Shown: in pieces, positions 33,754-37,363 of the stretch
Layout: the number at the start of each line of letters is the position of its first letter
Position numbering within the stretch: position 1 is the stretch's first letter
Source: Roseateles toxinivorans
GTDB taxonomy: Bacteria; Pseudomonadota; Gammaproteobacteria; Burkholderiales; Burkholderiaceae_C
DNA length: 37,363 nucleotides
Direction: 5' to 3'
NCBI GenBank assembly: GCA_945898095.1
Contig: CAMDHE010000038.1
Coordinates: 1 to 37,363 of the forward strand
Notes under the pieces: generated by a model
Databases searched by the model: none
The model's input: only the letters and a program-made list of their open reading frames with translations
What the model was told of the DNA's origin: nothing
Position numbers and translations under genes: made by a program

Positions 33754-35133
33754 ATGGCTCGCAATACCCGGGTCGTCGCCGACCACAATGCACCGCTGAT
33801 CACCCAGATCCTGGCCAAATTCGTCGCCACCCACCCCGGCTTTTCCGAGGGTGGCTGGAGCGCCGAAGTCGACCATGAAGCGCACCGCACTTTCATGAAC
33901 TGGCTCGGCTGCGCCGTCGGTGCTGCCCATCATGAAGCTGCCGACGCCGCATTGGCTGCGGTCGCGATGCTGCAACCGGCCGAACAAGCCACCCTGGCCG
34001 GCCGCAGCGAAAAAGTCGACATGGCCAGCGCTGCGCTGATCAACGGCATCACCTCGCACACCTTCGACTTCGACGACACGCATCTGAAGACCATCATTCA
34101 TCCGGCCGGCCCAGTGGCTTCGGCCCTGCTCGCGCTGGCTGAACATACCGGTGCCAGCGGCCGCGCGCTGATCGATGCGCTGGTGATCGGCATTGATGTG
34201 TCCTGCCGCGTCGGCAATGCGATGTACCCCGACCATTACGACCGCGGCTGGCACATCACCGGCTCGACCGGCACGCTCGGCGCCGCTGCTGCCTGTGCCC
34301 GCATGCTCGGCCTGGACGCCCAGCAGACCGCGATGGCCCTGGGCATTGCCGCCTCGCAGCCGATCGGCATGCGCGAACAATTCGGCACCATGACCAAGCC
34401 ATTCCACCCCGGCGCGGCCGCCAGGGCCGGCCTGATGTCGGCCTTGTTGGCCAGCAAGGGCTTTACTGCCAGCAGCAAAGCGCTGGAAGCGCCGCGCGGC
34501 ATGATGCAGACGATCTCGACCAAGAATGACTGGACCGAAATCACCAGCGAGCTCGGCGAGCGTTTCGAGATCTCGTTCAACAGCTACAAGCCTTTCGCCT
34601 GCGGCATCGTCATCCACCCCAGCATTGATGCCTGCGCCCAGTTGCGCGCCCAGGGTGTCACGCCCGACCAGGTGCAGAGCATAGAGCTGAAAGTGCATTC
34701 GCTGGTGCTCGAGTTGACCGGCAAGAAAGAGCCTGCCGACGGTCTGCAAGCCAAGTTCAGCGTCTACCATGGCTGCGCTGCCGGCCTGTTCTTCGGCCAT
34801 GCGGCTGAAGATGAGTTTTCCGATGAAGTGGTGAACCGCCCCGACATGGTCGCGCTGCGCCGCAAGGTCGTCGCTACGGTTGACGATTCGATCGACGAAG
34901 CCAGCGCCGATGTCACCGCCCTGCTGCATGACGGGCGCCGTGTCCATGTATTCGTCGAGCATGCGATCGGCTCGCTGCAAAACCCGATGACCGACGCCTT
35001 GCTCGAAGGCAAGTTCCACGGTCTATCGGACAGCGTGCTCGGCGCCGCCCGCACGGCCGAAATCATCCAGGCCTGCTGGAAAATCGGCCAGGCCGCCGAT
35101 CTGCGCGGCTTGACTGCCCTGCTGCGTCCCTGA
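33754..35133 (+). CDS. MmgE/PrpD-family protein
   Basis: 459 residues of the 2-methylcitrate dehydratase / cis-aconitate decarboxylase fold. The first half is an all-helical domain with the family's TSHTFDFDDTHLKTIIHPAGPVASALLALAE active-site stretch (two His and three Asp), then YDRGWHITGSTGTLGAAAA; the C-terminal lid domain (VQSIELKVHSLVLELTG, KFSVYHGCAAGLFFG) follows. The substrate is probably a tri- or dicarboxylic acid, in keeping with the Bug and GntR neighbours. ATG 33754 is chosen: GGAAG precedes it. A longer frame from the TTG at 33670 begins inside the MITE and is an artefact. Confidence 0.92.
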   Translation: MARNTRVVADHNAPLITQILAKFVATHPGFSEGGWSAEVDHEAHRTFMNWLGCAVGAAHHEAADAALAAVAMLQPAEQATLAGRSEKVDMASAALINGITSHTFDFDDTHLKTIIHPAGPVASALLALAEHTGASGRALIDALVIGIDVSCRVGNAMYPDHYDRGWHITGSTGTLGAAAACARMLGLDAQQTAMALGIAASQPIGMREQFGTMTKPFHPGAAARAGLMSALLASKGFTASSKALEAPRGMMQTISTKNDWTEITSELGERFEISFNSYKPFACGIVIHPSIDACAQLRAQGVTPDQVQSIELKVHSLVLELTGKKEPADGLQAKFSVYHGCAAGLFFGHAAEDEFSDEVVNRPDMVALRRKVVATVDDSIDEASADVTALLHDGRRVHVFVEHAIGSLQNPMTDALLEGKFHGLSDSVLGAARTAEIIQACWKIGQAADLRGLTALLRP

Positions 35134-35165
35134 ATCGAAACGCCGCTGCGGCAGGCCGGCAGACT

Positions 35166-35194
35166 GTGACCCGCTTCGATCGGGGTCATAGAAT
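35166..35194 (+). promoter_or_regulatory. Promoter of the ParB-like gene
   Basis: -35 GTGACC (35166-35171), 17-bp spacer, -10 TAGAAT (35189-35194). The start of transcription would be near 35201, which rules out the ATG at 35193 and favours ATG 35226 for the gene. Confidence 0.55.
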
Positions 35195-35225
35195 GCCGGC
35201 CCGCTCAAACAACAACAAAGCCTCA

Positions 35226-36038
35226 ATGAACATCATCGTCAATGACGAACTGCAAGCCTATATCGACCCATTGACGCCCGACGAGCGCCAAGCCTTGGAG
35301 CGCAGCATCGTCGACGAAGGCTGCCGCGATGCGCTGGTGCTATGGGGCGAGATCCTCGTCGACGGACATAACCGCTACGGCATCTGCCAGCAGCATGGCA
35401 TTGCCTTCGAGACCGTGCAAAACACCCGCTTCCAATCGCTGCAGGACGTCAAGCTGTGGATGATCGATCACCACCTGGGACGGCGCAGCCTGTCGGATTT
35501 CCAGCGCGGTGTGCTGGCCTTGCGCAAGAAGGAAATCACCAGCGCCCGGGCCATGGCCGCAGCGCTGGCACCCACTGTGGCAGGCCAGGAGACATCCACA
35601 GCCGAGCTGCCGCCGCCAGAACGCCTGAACACGCGCGAATCGATCGCCAAAGCGGCGCGCATCAGCAGCAATACCGTCATGCAGATCGAAAAAATCCAGA
35701 AGACTGCGGTGCCCGAGCTGGTCGCTGCGGTCAAGGCCGGAACGATTTCGATCAACACGGCAGCCACGGTTGCCAGCATGCCTGCGGCCGAACAGGTAGC
35801 CGCGGCAGCCGGCGGCAAGAGCGATTTGCAGCAAGCGGCCAAGCGCGTTCGCCAAGGACGCGCCAAACCTGCGGCAAGCGAAGCTGGCCCGGACGAAGCG
35901 CCGGAAGATGTCGCCCTGCGCAATCGCGAGACGCAATTGCTGCTGCTGCAAAGCACCGTCCAGCAATTGACCGCCGAGAACAAGGCGCTGCAGGAAGAAA
36001 ACCGCCAGCTGCGCGCGCAACTGGCCGCTGCGCAGTAA
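35226..36038 (+). CDS. ParB-like nuclease-domain/HTH protein with coiled-coil tail
   Basis: 270 residues. The N-terminal part has a ParB/Srx-like motif (GEILVDGHNRYGICQQHGI), then a helix-turn-helix region (NTRESIAKAARISSNTVMQIEKIQ), an Ala-rich linker, and a C-terminal leucine-zipper-like coiled coil (STVQQLTAENKALQEENRQL). Relatives are often annotated as plasmid partition-related proteins and occur on integrated elements. There is no ParA gene beside it and no parS-like site is recognised. It probably binds DNA as a dimer; role unknown. It has its own promoter. Confidence 0.75.
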   Translation: MNIIVNDELQAYIDPLTPDERQALERSIVDEGCRDALVLWGEILVDGHNRYGICQQHGIAFETVQNTRFQSLQDVKLWMIDHHLGRRSLSDFQRGVLALRKKEITSARAMAAALAPTVAGQETSTAELPPPERLNTRESIAKAARISSNTVMQIEKIQKTAVPELVAAVKAGTISINTAATVASMPAAEQVAAAAGGKSDLQQAAKRVRQGRAKPAASEAGPDEAPEDVALRNRETQLLLLQSTVQQLTAENKALQEENRQLRAQLAAAQ

Positions 36039-36124
36039 CGTTTGACATGAGGGTGTCCAAAGGGCGCAGCCTTTTAGGCATCCCCTCGATGGAAGGGTTG
36101 GACCGCATTCGGGGCATGCGTTAA

Positions 36125-36145
36125 ACTAGTCAGCATACTAGTCAG
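36125..36145 (+). promoter_or_regulatory. Operator of the Phd/VapC pair (two ACTAGTCAG repeats)
   Basis: ACTAGTCAG occurs at 36125-36133 and 36137-36145. Each holds the palindrome ACTAGT, centre to centre 12 bp, which is the spacing known from YefM/Phd operators with two short palindromes. It precedes the ribosome site TTAGGAG and lies 15-35 bp upstream of the antitoxin ATG, so it should mediate autorepression. Confidence 0.65.
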
Positions 36146-36159
36146 TTAGGAGTCCTGCT

Positions 36160-36417
36160 ATGCATTCTTGGCCCGTACAAGACGCTAAGGCTCGGTTCAG
36201 TGAGTTTCTTGAAAGGTGCTTGACTGAGGGCCCGCAGATGGTCACAAAGCGAGGTGCCGAAGCTGCGGTTTTGGTGCCTGCCGAAGAGTGGCGTCGGCTC
36301 CGTGCCGCTGCTCAGCCCTCGCTGAAGGAACTGCTGCTGTCTAAGCAGGGACGGACCGAGACGCTCGCGCCAGCTAGAGGCCGGGCTCGACGGCGCGCCC
36401 CTACCGCGCTGCGGTAA
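36160..36417 (+). CDS. Type II antitoxin, Phd/YefM family
   Basis: 85 residues. The N-terminal Phd/YefM fold reads WPVQDAKARFSEFLERCLTEGPQMVTKRGAEAAVLVPAEEW, a dimeric DNA-binding domain that represses its own promoter. The C-terminal tail, rich in Arg and likely disordered, should wrap the toxin. AGGAG lies eight bases before the ATG. The toxin gene begins 5 bp after the stop. Base use is less GC-rich than in the neighbours, in keeping with transfer. Confidence 0.9.
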   Translation: MHSWPVQDAKARFSEFLERCLTEGPQMVTKRGAEAAVLVPAEEWRRLRAAAQPSLKELLLSKQGRTETLAPARGRARRRAPTALR

Positions 36418-36422
36418 GCACG

Positions 36423-36836
36423 ATGTACTTGCTCGACACAAACGTAGTTTCGGAGCTCCGCAAGCCGAAGCCACACGGCGCAGTGTTGCAATGGATTCAG
36501 AACGTCCCGGACGCTGATCTGCATATTTCGGCAGTGACGATTGGCGAAATTCAAGCCGGTATTGAGTTGACTCGCGAACAAGACGAATCGAAGGCGGCAG
36601 AGCTTGACCAATGGCTGGAACTTGTCTCTGGCTCATTCAATGTGGTTCCAATGGATGCGCTGGTTTTCAGGATATGGGCTCGACTGATGCATCGAAGCTC
36701 CGACACGCTCTACGAGGACGCAATGATTGCTGCCACAGCCAAGGTGCACAAGCTCACCGTGGTGACTCGAAACGTGACGGACTTCAAGAGCTTTGGCGTG
36801 AGCGTACTTAACCCGTTCACCTCGCCTCGAAAGTGA
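36423..36836 (+). CDS. Type II toxin, PIN-domain ribonuclease (VapC-like)
   Basis: 137-residue PIN-domain RNase. Acidic metal-site residues: D5 (MYLLDTNVVSELRK), E42 (TIGEIQAGIE), D99 (YEDAMIAATA) and D120 (TRNVTDF), all in the expected places. VapC-type toxins cleave specific tRNAs or rRNA when the antitoxin is degraded. Antitoxin and toxin are adjacent and presumably co-translated. All four catalytic positions are present, so the toxin looks active. Target RNA unknown. Confidence 0.92.
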   Translation: MYLLDTNVVSELRKPKPHGAVLQWIQNVPDADLHISAVTIGEIQAGIELTREQDESKAAELDQWLELVSGSFNVVPMDALVFRIWARLMHRSSDTLYEDAMIAATAKVHKLTVVTRNVTDFKSFGVSVLNPFTSPRK

Positions 36837-36874
36837 CCTTCGACTTGCAGACTACGGGCTCTGCTGCGGTCTAA

Positions 36875-37294
36875 CTATTCGAGCAGCAGGCGCAGCCAGT
36901 CAGGCAACGGCGTCGACTTCTGCGTCGGGAAATCGGTCCACACCGTGGTGGCGCCGCCTGCCGCGTAAATCACACCGGGTTGGTCAACCCGTTCCAGCGT
37001 GATCCAGGTCTCGAAGCTGCTGCGCCCCGGATTCGATACGTAATGCCTGGCCAGCATCTCGCCCGGATATTCGAGCTGTTTGTAAAAATTACAAAAGGCG
37101 TTGACGATCACCGGGCCCTGGCCGCCCGGGTTTGGCGCGCCGCCAACCCGATGCAGCCATTCGATCCGCACGATCTCCATATAGCGGAAATAGACCGTGT
37201 TGTTGACATGGCCCATCGCGTCCATATCGCCCCAACGGATCGGGATCTTCATCTCGAAGATTCGCTTCTTCGCGTCGGGAATCTCGAATCTCAT
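36875..37294 (-). CDS. Acyl-CoA thioesterase, hotdog fold (4-hydroxybenzoyl-CoA thioesterase type)
   Basis: 139 residues of the 4HBT/YbgC hotdog family. The first helix region carries the signature RWGDMDAMGHVNNTVYFRYME, with D25 as the likely catalytic aspartate. FYKQLEYPGEML is the second typical stretch. The substrate is an acyl-CoA of unknown chain. The ATG overlaps the stop of an upstream gene (ATGA), so it is coupled to it. Confidence 0.93.
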   Translation of the reverse strand: MRFEIPDAKKRIFEMKIPIRWGDMDAMGHVNNTVYFRYMEIVRIEWLHRVGGAPNPGGQGPVIVNAFCNFYKQLEYPGEMLARHYVSNPGRSSFETWITLERVDQPGVIYAAGGATTVWTDFPTQKSTPLPDWLRLLLE

Positions 37295-37363
37295 GCTGTC
37301 ATCCCCAGCTCGGTTGTAATGCGCAGCACCAAGGCCTTCAAAGCCTCGACCTCGCCACTCAGG
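37291..37363 (-). CDS. C-terminal end of an unidentified gene (cut by window edge)
   Basis: The last 23 codons of a minus-strand frame (ends LKALVLRITTELGMTA) run in from beyond the window. The stop overlaps the thioesterase ATG by ATGA, which argues that this is a real gene in one operon with it. Too short to identify. Confidence 0.55.
   Translation of the reverse strand, partial: LSGEVEALKALVLRITTELGMTA

Noticed and set aside
33739-35019. A 426-codon minus-strand open frame over mmgE/prpD.
   Set aside because: Shadow of the MmgE/PrpD gene, no family motif and no ribosome site.

Overview
The window is GC-rich chromosomal DNA that reads as a betaproteobacterium of the order Burkholderiales. 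The grounds are a DUF3717 protein (a family largely confined to that order), two periplasmic Bug-type receptors of tripartite tricarboxylate transporters, and housekeeping neighbours typical of the group (trxB divergent from ftsK-lolA-rarA; rpmB-rpmG close to a desaturase and an rRNA methyltransferase). Genus cannot be fixed by eye; Oxalobacteraceae or a relative is plausible. No prophage, CRISPR array or intact insertion sequence is visible.

Layout. 1-7.4 kb: the C-terminal part of valS, galU, a convergent cysM-tusA pair, a small zinc-ribbon protein, an unrecognised protein, tRNA-Leu(CAA) with a terminator, a rhomboid protease and an SDR-type epimerase. 7.4-10.3 kb: a ferredoxin-type flavin reductase, a 2-oxoglutarate/Fe(II) dioxygenase whose first ~50 codons are built from a repeated hairpin unit, and a Bug receptor. 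10.3-13.9 kb: livHMGF (branched-chain amino acid ABC permease and ATPases) without its binding protein. 13.9-20.0 kb: ftsK-lolA-rarA, a Crp/Fnr regulator and divergent trxB. 20.0-21.2 kb: rpmB-rpmG with a structured leader and a strong terminator, then a 271-bp element with long inverted ends. 21.2-28.8 kb: desaturase, RsmB-type methyltransferase, DUF1653, purN, trpS, DUF3717/DUF1289, a MATE exporter and a tightly coupled ybaK-DUF1289-DsbA-like operon. 28.8-30.8 kb: a secreted cyanophycinase behind a GntR/UTRA regulator.

31-37.4 kb is the accessory part. A VOC-family gene, a GntR/FCD regulator, a second Bug receptor and an MmgE/PrpD protein form a probable carboxylic-acid uptake and catabolism cluster. 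Two 116-bp MITEs with perfect 16-bp inverted ends and 4-bp target duplications (CTAG and CTTA) lie in it, one upstream of the VOC gene and one between the Bug and mmgE/prpD genes. The VOC gene seems to have lost its ATG (an ACG sits at the right distance from a good ribosome site) and has a 16-bp palindrome over its promoter. After this come a ParB-like protein with a coiled-coil tail, a Phd/VapC toxin-antitoxin pair with a recognisable operator, and a hotdog thioesterase coupled to a gene that runs off the window.

The most unusual items are the MITE pair and its effect on the catabolic cluster, the in-frame hairpin triplication at the reductase/dioxygenase junction, the 271-bp inverted-repeat element after rpmG, and the ACG start with palindromic operator. 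I see no complete, clearly new multi-gene system.
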